Positions 25,919 to 34,264 of a stretch of DNA of 64,000 nt are shown here, piece after piece (positions within the stretch are counted from its first letter, which is position 1; the number at the start of each line of letters is the position of its first letter). The stretch is taken from the NCBI GenBank assembly GCA_947447975.1, contig CANFLU010000006.1, positions 36,760 through 100,759 on the forward strand. Direction: 5' to 3'. The notes under the pieces are model-generated. The model ran no database searches and had not been told where the DNA came from. It was given only the letters and a program-made list of their open reading frames with translations. The translations under genes were made by a program, and so were the position numbers. Origin of the DNA: Comamonadaceae bacterium. Lineage in GTDB: Bacteria > Pseudomonadota > Gammaproteobacteria > Burkholderiales > Burkholderiaceae_C.

Positions 25919-27079
25919 ATGGCAGATGACAGCGGCGATCGCACCGAAGACCCGACCGCGCGGCGCCTCAAGCGTGCGCGCGATGATGGCCAGGTCGCCC
26001 GCTCCGGCGAACTGCCGGCTGCAGCCGTCATGATTTGCAGCGTCTTCATGCTGCTGATGATGGGCGAAGTCTGGTTCAAGCAGCTCTCGGTATATTTCGG
26101 CGCTGGCTTTAGCTTTGACCGCAAATTACTCGAGTCACCGATGCTGCTGCCCGCAGCCTTTGGCAGCCAGTTACTCCACGGCCTGCTCCTGGTTTTGCCA
26201 CTGATGTTGGTCACCATGGTCGTAGCGATACTGGCCTCGGGCGCGACCGGTGGTTTCCTGTTTTCGCTCAAGGCCGTTCTGCCGGATTTTTCCAAACTCA
26301 ATCCTATTTCGGGGATGAAGAAAATCGTCGGCGCGGATGCGGCTGTCCAGCTCATCAAATCGATTCTGAAAATGGTCTTGATTGGCACGGTGCTGGTCAA
26401 TTTGCTCAGCCACCATTTCGCCGAACTGATGGCTCTAGGCGCCATGGCCATAGAGCCGGCCCTGGCCAAAGCCGGCAGCCTGATTTCCGAGTCGGTGATG
26501 TGGCTCACGCTGTGTCTGGTACTGATCGCGATGATCGATGTACCGTACCAAAAATACAGCTTTATGAAGCGTATGCGCATGACCAAGCAGGAAATCAAAG
26601 ACGAGCATAAAGATATGGAAGGCCGCCCCGAGGTGAAGGCGCAAATCCGCCGTCGACAGCGCGAAGTGGCCACTGCACGCATGATGCAAAAGGTCAAAGA
26701 GGCCGACGTCATCATCACCAACCCGGAACACTTTGCGGTCGCGCTGTCTTACGACCCGACCTCAGATGGTGCGCCGCTGCTGCTGGCCAAAGGTGTAGAC
26801 CATACGGCGGCGCGCATACGCGAAGAAGCTAAAACGCACAGTATCGAAATCTTTGCTGCGCCCGAACTGGCGCGTGCGCTGTACTTCACCACCGAGTTGG
26901 ACCAACCTATCCCCGAGGCCTTGTATTTTGCGGTAGCGCAGGTGATCGCTTATGTGTTCAGCCTGGCCCAGGTCAAGCCCGGCGTCGATCCCATGGCCCG
27001 TCCCTCCCCCAAACTGCCGCCCTCCATGCTATTTGACACCGATGGCAAGCCTTTACACCCTGAGGCAGTACCCGCATGA
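25919..27079 (+). CDS. flhB: Flagellar export switch protein FlhB
   Basis: Export-apparatus protein that switches secretion from rod/hook to filament substrates after autocleavage. The 386 residues start DDSGDRTEDPTARRLKRARDDGQ, carry four membrane helices, then the cytoplasmic domain. The autocleavage motif reads NPEH (in VIITNPEHFAVAL) rather than NPTH, while the Asn-Pro scissile bond is intact. The stop overlaps the next start by 4 nt (ATGA), coupling it to the downstream gene. Confidence 0.97.
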   Translation: MADDSGDRTEDPTARRLKRARDDGQVARSGELPAAAVMICSVFMLLMMGEVWFKQLSVYFGAGFSFDRKLLESPMLLPAAFGSQLLHGLLLVLPLMLVTMVVAILASGATGGFLFSLKAVLPDFSKLNPISGMKKIVGADAAVQLIKSILKMVLIGTVLVNLLSHHFAELMALGAMAIEPALAKAGSLISESVMWLTLCLVLIAMIDVPYQKYSFMKRMRMTKQEIKDEHKDMEGRPEVKAQIRRRQREVATARMMQKVKEADVIITNPEHFAVALSYDPTSDGAPLLLAKGVDHTAARIREEAKTHSIEIFAAPELARALYFTTELDQPIPEALYFAVAQVIAYVFSLAQVKPGVDPMARPSPKLPPSMLFDTDGKPLHPEAVPA

Positions 27080-28584
27080 CCGAACTTCAATTTCCTGGCG
27101 ACGACAGTATCGCGGGCGTGCAGCCGCTGTTGTTCCGCGTTGCCGACCGCATGCGCCTAGAGGGCTATGTCTCTGCATTGGTGCAAGACAATATGAGCCT
27201 GTCTTTAGTCAGTGGCTTTGACGCCATATTGGACCACTACGGGAAATTGCTGGTAGCTCGTCTGCGCGAAGCTGCGCCGCACATCGGTCTGGAGGTGTGC
27301 TTTCCCGCCAGTGCCGATGCGCTGATCACCCGGTTTAACGAAGTGCTACAGGACTACTCCATCGAAGACGCGATGGGTGCCAAGTTCCATAACGCCCCGC
27401 CCAAAATCTGGATCGTGCACGACGCGGGCGCATTGCCGGACAATGAAATCCAGCTGCTAGCGCGCTTGGTACAGCATTTTCCGGGGGCCAATATCCGCGT
27501 AGTCATGCTGTTTAATGCGTCCAGTCAGAAACAAAAACTACTGGCCGCTTTCGGCCGCCGCATATTGAATTGGGAAATCGAGCCGCCCACGGAAGAGCAA
27601 TCCGAGGTCTTGCTCGAGCAGGCACGCGCGCAAGGCCGCGAGGGTGTGGTGGGGGCGCTGCTGCGCCAGATCGCACCGCCAAAAAAGCGGGTACCACACC
27701 CCATGGCCATGCCCGACCTGGTGGCCGAACCGCCACCGGCAACGCCACCTGCCGAGCCACAAGGCAGCGCCGCTGACCAAGAGGCCTTGGCACCGGCCAG
27801 CGCGCCAGCGCGCAAACTCTGGTTGTGGGCCGGCCTCGCGTCGGTACTGCTGCTAGTGTGCGGTTTCGGGGTGGCCCTGCTGTACGGCGTTATTCCTACC
27901 GGTGACAAAGCTGTCCAGGAATTGCGGGATTTGCTGCGTACCAACAGTGACCGCAGCACGCCTGCTGCTGGTGCCGCTAGCAACAGCCCACCCGCCGCCC
28001 CGGCATCCAAGCCTGCAGCCGCTGCAAGCGAAGGCAATGCAGCAGCGAACCTGCCCGCTGGCGCGCCGGTGGCGGCAGTTGCGCCGCCGGCAGCCCCCCC
28101 CCCACCTAAAGCGATCGAAGAGGTGGAAACGATTGTTCCCAGTACGAGTGCGCGTGGCAAGCCCCCCGCGGCTGTGACTGAACCAGCACCAGCAAAAGAA
28201 GTGAAAGAAGCGCCCAAGGCGCTTGACGAAGCCACCATTTCGCAAAACCAGGCGGGGCAAGCCTGGGTACGACAGATGCCAGCTGGCACTTTCTTGGTCC
28301 AGCACACGATTGTTCCCAGCTATGCCGAGGCCAATACCTGGTTGCAGGCCCACCCCAATTTGCGGCGTGCGCGCATCGTGGCCAATTACCTGCCCAACCT
28401 GCCCGCGCTGCAGTACTCGGTAGTCTCTGGCCCCTTTAGCTCGCTAGGCGATGCCAGTGCCTATGCCGATAGCCCGGGTGTGCCCAAAGACCCGCAAATC
28501 CGCTCGGCGCGCTTTATGAAAGAACAGTTTTCCCAGGACAACCTGGTGGGTAGCAACCAGCGACGCGGGGAGAACAAGCGATGA
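27076..28584 (+). CDS. DamX-like protein: AAA-like remnant, TM helix and SPOR-like domain
   Basis: A 502-residue protein not usual in flagellar export operons. Residues about 1-200 resemble the AAA part of ExeA/DamX proteins but no Walker A is seen; a Walker-B-like strand is KIWIVHDAGALPD. A membrane helix lies at about 248-272, then a Pro/Ala-rich linker (280-400), then a C-terminal domain (about 405-490: FLVQHTIVPSYAEANTWL, YSVVSGPFSSLGDASAYAD) that fits a SPOR fold binding denuded glycan. The layout is that of E. coli DamX, a division-ring protein. The assignment is moderate. The start overlaps flhB, so it is translated with it. Confidence 0.7.
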   Translation: MTELQFPGDDSIAGVQPLLFRVADRMRLEGYVSALVQDNMSLSLVSGFDAILDHYGKLLVARLREAAPHIGLEVCFPASADALITRFNEVLQDYSIEDAMGAKFHNAPPKIWIVHDAGALPDNEIQLLARLVQHFPGANIRVVMLFNASSQKQKLLAAFGRRILNWEIEPPTEEQSEVLLEQARAQGREGVVGALLRQIAPPKKRVPHPMAMPDLVAEPPPATPPAEPQGSAADQEALAPASAPARKLWLWAGLASVLLLVCGFGVALLYGVIPTGDKAVQELRDLLRTNSDRSTPAAGAASNSPPAAPASKPAAAASEGNAAANLPAGAPVAAVAPPAAPPPPKAIEEVETIVPSTSARGKPPAAVTEPAPAKEVKEAPKALDEATISQNQAGQAWVRQMPAGTFLVQHTIVPSYAEANTWLQAHPNLRRARIVANYLPNLPALQYSVVSGPFSSLGDASAYADSPGVPKDPQIRSARFMKEQFSQDNLVGSNQRRGENKR

Positions 28585-29030
28585 GCGAGCCAGAATTTTT
28601 TCCCAGCCATGCACCCCACCATGTGGAGATGCCCGAAGGCAGCAATGTTGCCAAAAGTAAATCCGCGCACGTAGGCACCGATATCCGGCGCGTCGCCAAA
28701 GACGAAAACATCGCCGAAGAAGATTTGGACATAGCGCCGGAAAACACCATTCTTTTGCAAAGTGCCAGCATTGCAGCCAACAATATTGTCAAGTTGCCGC
28801 CGCAGGAAAAGACCGTACTTAAAACGGTTGCCATTAAATCCGCAGCGCCGGCCGCAAACGCCAACAACGCAGTCGGTGCCAGTGCCTTGGCGGACGACGT
28901 AGAAGCGGAATTTGAAACCGAAGAAATGGTTGAAATGGATTTCCCCGCCCGCGTGATTCAACTCAAGATTGAAAACGACGCGATCCGTGTACAGCTCAAA
29001 GCGCTCGATGCGCTCATGAAGGGCGGCTAA
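28581..29030 (+). CDS. Protein of unknown function downstream of flhB
   Basis: Not recognised. 149 residues, soluble by appearance, acidic in the middle and with a possible C-terminal coiled coil (ARVIQLKIENDAIRVQLKALDAL, about 122-145). No signal peptide or membrane segment. Its start overlaps the stop of the DamX-like gene by 4 nt, so it is coupled to it; the third gene follows after 35 nt. The pair with its neighbours suggests a shared membrane or cell-pole role, but that is inference. Confidence 0.7.
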   Translation: MSEPEFFPSHAPHHVEMPEGSNVAKSKSAHVGTDIRRVAKDENIAEEDLDIAPENTILLQSASIAANNIVKLPPQEKTVLKTVAIKSAAPAANANNAVGASALADDVEAEFETEEMVEMDFPARVIQLKIENDAIRVQLKALDALMKGG

Positions 29031-29065
29031 ACCCAAGCCCCCGCGCCACCAAGAGGTAACACCCT

Positions 29066-30127
29066 ATGTCTGACACCCCAAGCACCTTGACACCTGATGA
29101 AGCCTCGGCGATCGAAGCCATCGGCGGCGCGCCACCGGCAGCCACTAGCGATGCCACTGCACACGAGGGCGGGACGGAACCCGTATTGCACGAGGAAAGC
29201 GGCAGTGACGCTGCGCATGCGCACGCCGAACACGGCAATGAAGGCGGTGCGCTGCATAGCGGCGAACACGACCACGACCATGGCGATGCGCATCACGCAG
29301 ACCACCACGAAGCTGCGCATGCGGCACACGAAACCCAAGACGCGGACATGGCGGAAATGAAGTCCACCATGCTCGACTCTGCCGAACTGGCCAACCGGGC
29401 CGCGGGCATGGCGGCCAAAGCAGCCGGCGATATGCATGGCGCGTCTACCCAGCTGATCGAGAGCTATGCCGGTCAAAAAATGTACCTCATCATTGTGCTG
29501 GCCGTGTTTGGCCTGCTGATGGTGCTGGCCATGAGCGTGTTTGCCTTCATGTCCTTTAGGCTGCAACAGCGCGTAGCCCAGGCCGACGCCATGCTGATCG
29601 CCGTGGGCAAGCGCGTGATCGCCATGGACGAAGGGTTGGAGCTATTTACCGGCCATGGCGAAGCCCTTCGCGAAGTGGCGAGCAAGCAAGACGCCATCAT
29701 CAGCGCGCAAACCAAAATCGAACTGCGCCTGGACGAAGTCATGCGCGGGGTGCAGGCTGCCGCCGACTCGATTGCCAAACCGGCCGCCCACGATAAAGAC
29801 AAAGACAAAACACCCGATGTGGCCAAGCTGATCAAAGACTTGGACAGCAAGCTGCAAGCCCAGGCCAGCGCCATTAGCAACCTGAGCAACCAGGTACGCG
29901 CAGTGGGCACACCAGCGCCGGCCCGGCCCGATCCGGCCGCGGTACGCAAAGAAGCAGAAGCCCTGGTTCGCCAGCTCAAAGCCGCAGAAGCCAGCGTTAA
30001 ACCGGCAGCGCCTAACGGCAGCACGACAGCGCCCAACGCTGCGCCCAAAGCCCCCGAAAAACCAGTAGAAAAAGTGGTGCAATACCCGCGCATTCAAAAC
30101 ACCGGCAAAACGCCCGAAACGCAGTAA
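29066..30127 (+). CDS. His-rich one-TM protein of unknown function
   Basis: Not recognised. In the 353 residues a His/Asp/Ala-rich tract spans about 51-88 with 13 histidines, then a short helical part, one membrane helix (about 139-163), a helical region (about 165-295) with possible coiled coil, and a Pro/Ala/Lys tail. The His tract would be cytoplasmic if the N-terminus is inside. A preceding AAGAGGTAA is a plausible ribosome site. Last of the fliL-flhB-derived operon; the next gene is on the other strand. Confidence 0.75.
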   Translation: MSDTPSTLTPDEASAIEAIGGAPPAATSDATAHEGGTEPVLHEESGSDAAHAHAEHGNEGGALHSGEHDHDHGDAHHADHHEAAHAAHETQDADMAEMKSTMLDSAELANRAAGMAAKAAGDMHGASTQLIESYAGQKMYLIIVLAVFGLLMVLAMSVFAFMSFRLQQRVAQADAMLIAVGKRVIAMDEGLELFTGHGEALREVASKQDAIISAQTKIELRLDEVMRGVQAAADSIAKPAAHDKDKDKTPDVAKLIKDLDSKLQAQASAISNLSNQVRAVGTPAPARPDPAAVRKEAEALVRQLKAAEASVKPAAPNGSTTAPNAAPKAPEKPVEKVVQYPRIQNTGKTPETQ

Positions 30128-30158
30128 GCCTGGCCCCGGGCTGGACCGCAGCAGAGCG

Positions 30159-31292
30159 CTAAGGGCCTTCGCGCAGGCCAAATTTCTGGATTTTTTCGAT
30201 CAAGGTGGTGCGCTGCACGTTCAGGATGCGCGCCGTCTGCGATACATTGCCATTGGTACGGCTCAGGGCCTGGGCAATCAGGTCGCGCTCGATTTCAGCC
30301 AGCCGATGCTTCAAAGACAAACCTTCGGGTGGTAAGACCGGTAAAGCCTGGGACATAAATGTCATTTGCTCGACCTGATTGGGTTCGTCCTCGGCTTCGT
30401 CCTCATCGGATAATTCGTCGAACAAGCCGCCCGAAGTAGGGCCATCTCCGAAAGCACCCGCGGCCAAGGCCGGATCCATCTGAGGCAACTCCCCTACATC
30501 GGCCAGCGCTTTGTAGGCCAACATGCCTTTGGGTAGCAAACTCTTTGAAAAATCTTTCAACTCCAGGCACTGACCGGCAAACAAGGTGCTGAACCGGTCA
30601 ATCAAGTTGGACAACTCCCGCACATTGCCAGGCCATTGGTAGGACTGCATGGCGTAGGTAAAGTCCGGCGCGAAGGTGATGGGTTTTTCACCCGCTCCGG
30701 CGTGGTGTTTGGCAAAAAATTGCAGCAGCAAAGGCACGTCATTGGCGCGCTCGCGCAATGGTGGCGTATTGAGCGGAAGCACATTGAGCCGGTAATACAA
30801 ATCTTCCCTGAACCGCCCAGCGGCAATTTCTGCCTCCAAGTCGCGGTGGGTGGCGGCAATCACCCGTACATCAATTGGAATCGGCTTGGTGCCCCCTACC
30901 GGGTCGATCACCCGCTCTTGCAAAACGCGCAGCAATTTGACCTGCAATTCCAGCGGCAAATCGCCGATTTCATCCAGAAAGATCGATCCGTTGTGCGCCA
31001 ACTCAAAGCGCCCCACCCGATCGGTCACGGCGCCGGTAAAGGCGCCTTTGCGGTGCCCAAACAGCTCGCTTTCAATTAAATCTTTAGGTATGGCTGCGCA
31101 ATTGATCGGCACAAAATTGGCGTTGGCCCGGTGCGACAAATCGTGGAGTGACCGCGCCACAATTTCTTTGCCGGTGCCGCTCTCACCGGTAATCAATACG
31201 GTCGAACTCGATGCCGCCACCACAGGCAAGAGGTCCCGGATGGCCCGGATGGCATCACTTTCACCAATAAAATTGATAGCGTTTCGCGACAT
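30159..31292 (-). CDS. Sigma-54-dependent activator, FleQ-like without N-terminal domain
   Basis: Probable master activator of sigma-54 flagellar promoters. The 377 residues are an AAA+ domain and a Fis-type HTH. The AAA+ part shows Walker A GESGTGKE, the sigma-54 loop GAFTGA, Walker B FLDEIGD and the sensor segment [11 protein letters not shown]. The HTH is [20 protein letters not shown], close to FleQ/FlrA. FleQ has an extra receiver-like N-terminal domain of about 120 residues that is absent here. Only a few residues precede the AAA+ start. Divergent from the Sel1 gene at 31569 with its sigma-54 promoter. Confidence 0.9.
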   Translation of the reverse strand: MSRNAINFIGESDAIRAIRDLLPVVAASSSTVLITGESGTGKEIVARSLHDLSHRANANFVPINCAAIPKDLIESELFGHRKGAFTGAVTDRVGRFELAHNGSIFLDEIGDLPLELQVKLLRVLQERVIDPVGGTKPIPIDVRVIAATHRDLEAEIAAGRFREDLYYRLNVLPLNTPPLRERANDVPLLLQFFAKHHAGAGEKPITFAPDFTYAMQSYQWPGNVRELSNLIDRFSTLFAGQCLELKDFSKSLLPKGMLAYKALADVGELPQMDPALAAGAFGDGPTSGGLFDELSDEDEAEDEPNQVEQMTFMSQALPVLPPEGLSLKHRLAEIERDLIAQALSRTNGNVSQTARILNVQRTTLIEKIQKFGLREGP

Positions 31293-31481
31293 GGAACCTT
31301 GTGTGGGACAGGCCCCCGCGCCTCGAAGAGAGCGCCTTAATCGGGGCTTACGGCAAAATCATACCAGTAAGTGTCAGTTTTCAGACAGTACACCAGTGTT
31401 TTTTTGAATTTTTCATGATTTGTTTCTTAAATTACACGAATTACCCGTGTTTTAGACGTCTTTTAATAAATTCGTGCTAGT

Positions 31482-31497
31482 TGGTACGCAAACTGCA
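31482..31497 (+). promoter_or_regulatory. Sigma-54 promoter of the Sel1 operon
   Basis: TGGTACGCAAACTGCA: -24 GG and -12 GC are exactly 10 nt apart, with a single deviation in the -24 element. It is 72 bp before the GTG start of the Sel1 gene and reads away from the FleQ-like gene. The AT-rich segment upstream (31370-31480) includes the 5-bp inverted repeat ACACG/CGTGT and could hold activator sites. Confidence 0.7.
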
Positions 31498-31568
31498 TAA
31501 TCAGCCTCGACCCGATGCCGATGGCATTGCCAAGGTCTGGCAATGCTGCTCAAACATAGACCACCGCT

Positions 31569-32900
31569 GTGACCGAACTCGCTCCCGATTTGCAACTTGC
31601 CGCGCTCACCAATTTGGGCCTGATGTACGCCCAGGGTCAAGGGGTGGAGCAGGATTTCGCGCGCGCGCTGGACTGCTACCGCCAAGCAGCGGAACACGGT
31701 GTGCCACAGGCACAGTCCAATCTGGCCGTGATGTACGCCCACGGCCAAGGCGTGCAACAAGATTTTTCGCAAGCCCACAAATGGTACCGGGCCGCTGCCG
31801 AACAAGGCCTGCCTTACGCCCAAACCAATCTGGCCGTGATGTACGCCAACGGTCAAGGCACGGCACGCGACTACCAGCAGGCGCTCAAGTGGTACCAGGC
31901 GGCCGCCGAGCAGGGTGATACCAGTGCACAGCGCGGCCTGGGCGTGATGTACGCCAACGGCCAGGGGGTGCCGCAGGACTTTGGGCTTGCCCTACAGTGC
32001 TACCAAGGTGGTGCGGCCGCAGGTGACGCAGCCGCACAATACGGCATGGGCGTGATTTACGCCAACGGCCATGGGGTACCACAAGACCTGCAACAGGCCT
32101 GCCATTGGTACCAGTTGGCCGCAGCCCAAAACCATTTGCACGCTTTATTCAACCTGGGCTTTTTGTATTCCAATGGCCAAGGAATGCCGGTGGACTTGGG
32201 GAAAGCCCTGGACTGCTATGAACGGGCAGCGGCCTTGGGCGATGCAGCGGCGCAGTACAACTTGGGTGTCCTCTACAGCAGCGGCCAGGGCGCCGACTTG
32301 AACACCGAAAAAGCCTTGCACTGGTACCAGAAAGCGGCCGAGCAAGGCGATGCGGCGGCCCAATTCAATTTGGGTTTGATGTACGCCACCGGACAGGGCG
32401 TGGGGCAGGACGATGCCGCGGCGCTGGCTTGGTACCAATTGGCCGCCGACCAGGGCGACGTGCAGGCCCAGTACAACCTGGGCGTGATGATTGCCAATGG
32501 CCAAGGGACCCTAGCCAGCCGGACCGTGGCCATGCAATGGCTGCAACTAGCGGCCGACCAGGGCGACGTGCTGGCCTGGTACAACCTGGGCGCGCTCTAC
32601 CAAGAAGGGGCGGACCAAGCACCGGACTACCAGCGCGCCTTGCTTTGTTACCGCAAAGCGGCGCAAGGTGGCCAGGCCGATGCCCAGGCGGCGCTGGGCT
32701 GGCTGTATGCCAATGGCATGGGCGTACTGCAAGACTTTGTACGTGCCCATATGTGGTTTAACGTGGGTGCAGTCAGCGGCCATGCGCAAGCGGCCAGCGG
32801 ACGCGAATTTGTAGCCCAGCAAATGACACCGTCGCAAATCGCCCAAGCGCAGGACATGGCGCGCAAATGCATACAGGAACAATTTGCCGGCTTTGACTAG
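31569..32900 (+). CDS. Sel1-repeat protein, 11 repeats
   Basis: A 443-residue protein made almost entirely of eleven 36-residue Sel1 repeats, each of the type NLGLMYAQGQGVEQDFARAL...WYRQAAEQG. Such solenoids act as protein scaffolds. No signal peptide is apparent, so it is probably cytoplasmic. The start is GTG 31569; no ATG gives a better reading and the first repeat begins near residue 12. Under the sigma-54 promoter and followed by the PLD/J-domain gene after 81 nt. It is unrelated in layout to the exported Sel1 protein at 11134. Function unknown. Confidence 0.85.
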   Translation: MTELAPDLQLAALTNLGLMYAQGQGVEQDFARALDCYRQAAEHGVPQAQSNLAVMYAHGQGVQQDFSQAHKWYRAAAEQGLPYAQTNLAVMYANGQGTARDYQQALKWYQAAAEQGDTSAQRGLGVMYANGQGVPQDFGLALQCYQGGAAAGDAAAQYGMGVIYANGHGVPQDLQQACHWYQLAAAQNHLHALFNLGFLYSNGQGMPVDLGKALDCYERAAALGDAAAQYNLGVLYSSGQGADLNTEKALHWYQKAAEQGDAAAQFNLGLMYATGQGVGQDDAAALAWYQLAADQGDVQAQYNLGVMIANGQGTLASRTVAMQWLQLAADQGDVLAWYNLGALYQEGADQAPDYQRALLCYRKAAQGGQADAQAALGWLYANGMGVLQDFVRAHMWFNVGAVSGHAQAASGREFVAQQMTPSQIAQAQDMARKCIQEQFAGFD

Positions 32901-32981
32901 GTGGGCTGCCGCCTCTGAAGCCGCGCCACCAGGCCGGTTGCCAGCGCCTACCCCTACCCATCACACCGCATTCGCAGCACC

Positions 32982-34262
32982 ATGTTTGACGACACCACGG
33001 ACCTCGACTACCAAGCCTACTTTGCCGACGCCACCGGTGCAGTGCAAGAGGTATTGGCCGGTGCGCGCCAGCACGTGGTGTGCGCGCTGGCACATGATTG
33101 CAGCCGCCATTGGTTTGAGCTGCTGTTGCAAGTGCGCCGCCGCGGCGTCGCGCTACGGCTTCTGGTACCCGATACATCGGCCAACCGCCAATCGTCCATC
33201 GCCTGGGAGCGACTGAGCGCGGCCGGGGGCGAAATGCTGTGGCTAGACCCTACTGCGCCCGTCTTGCAAACCTCCGTGTGCGTGATCGACGGTCATACGG
33301 TGCTCAGCGGCGCACTGGCGGACTTAAGCACGCTCGCGCGCGAAGACTTCGCCGGCGTAGTGCGCCAAAGTGACTTGGGCCTGGCACAGCGCTGCCTGCA
33401 AGGCCTTGAGGCCCTGGTACCGCAGGGGGCAGAGGCTGCCATGCCTGCCGCGCCGATGCCTGCCAGCAGCCAGGCCCTGATCCTTAGTGCCGACCTACCA
33501 GCACGCACAGCTTCCTGGCAAAGTGCACTTTTGCATTGTCACAGCCTGGCGCTGCAAGCCGAGCTGGACGAAATGCAGCGCACTCTGCAAAGCTTTGACC
33601 GACAGCAGGACGCGAGCATTGGCGATTTGCTGCGCGAGTTTCTGGACCTCAAGCGCCAGTACCTGGCCCAGATGCACGCCCGCTTTGGCGGCGCCGAGCG
33701 TCAAGCCCAGGCACAGCATGCCGACGAAAGTTTCAACCGCTATACCGAAAGCCACCCTGACGACGCGCGCCTGGATACGCCCCCTGAATTGGAGCCGCAT
33801 GCGCAACAGGAACTTAAACGTCTCTACCGCAAACTGGCCATGCAATGCCACCCGGACCGCGTCGACTCCGCGCTCGAAAAGCAACAGGCTCAGGCTTTGT
33901 TCCAACGCTTGCAGCGTAGTTACCAGGCCAGCGATTTGCGCGGCCTGCAAAGTCTGCGCGCGCAATTAGAACGGGGCCAAGAGGCCAGCAGCGCGCGCGC
34001 GCCAGGCGACACCGCCCCCGCCAGCCGCGCACCGGTCCCTTGGGTTTTGGAATTGAGCGCGCTACAAAGCACCTTGGCGCAGCAACACGCACACCGCCTG
34101 GAAATTTTGCAAAGCCCCACCTGGCGCACCCTGGCAAGCCAAGGCCGCTGGGACCTGTGGTTCGCCCAACAAGCCAAACACCTGCAAACGGAAGTCCAGC
34201 GCTACCGCCAAGCGCTGCAAGCAGCACGCGTTGAAGGCATTGCGCACATCCATCAAAGCTGA
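32982..34262 (+). CDS. Degenerate PLD-like and J-domain protein
   Basis: Not a known family to me. In the 426 residues an N-terminal part (about 20-130) reads like a phospholipase D fold half: GVALRLLVPDTSANRQ, SAAGGEMLWL and TSVCVIDGHTVLSGAL. The catalytic HxK of the HKD motif is missing, replaced by LQTSVC. A second domain (about 275-330) has the J-domain pattern LYRKLAMQCHPDRV with HPD at 290-292, suggesting a Hsp70 (DnaK) co-chaperone. The C-terminal 90 residues are Gln-rich and helical. Stop is 2 nt before the W-repeat gene, so they are one operon. Confidence 0.75.
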   Translation: MFDDTTDLDYQAYFADATGAVQEVLAGARQHVVCALAHDCSRHWFELLLQVRRRGVALRLLVPDTSANRQSSIAWERLSAAGGEMLWLDPTAPVLQTSVCVIDGHTVLSGALADLSTLAREDFAGVVRQSDLGLAQRCLQGLEALVPQGAEAAMPAAPMPASSQALILSADLPARTASWQSALLHCHSLALQAELDEMQRTLQSFDRQQDASIGDLLREFLDLKRQYLAQMHARFGGAERQAQAQHADESFNRYTESHPDDARLDTPPELEPHAQQELKRLYRKLAMQCHPDRVDSALEKQQAQALFQRLQRSYQASDLRGLQSLRAQLERGQEASSARAPGDTAPASRAPVPWVLELSALQSTLAQQHAHRLEILQSPTWRTLASQGRWDLWFAQQAKHLQTEVQRYRQALQAARVEGIAHIHQS

Positions 34263-34264
34263 GC

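Noticed and set aside
31606..32584. Open frames on the minus strand across the Sel1 genes
   Set aside because: They mirror the codon pattern of the 36-residue repeats, carry no family motifs and lie wholly within a strong coding sequence.
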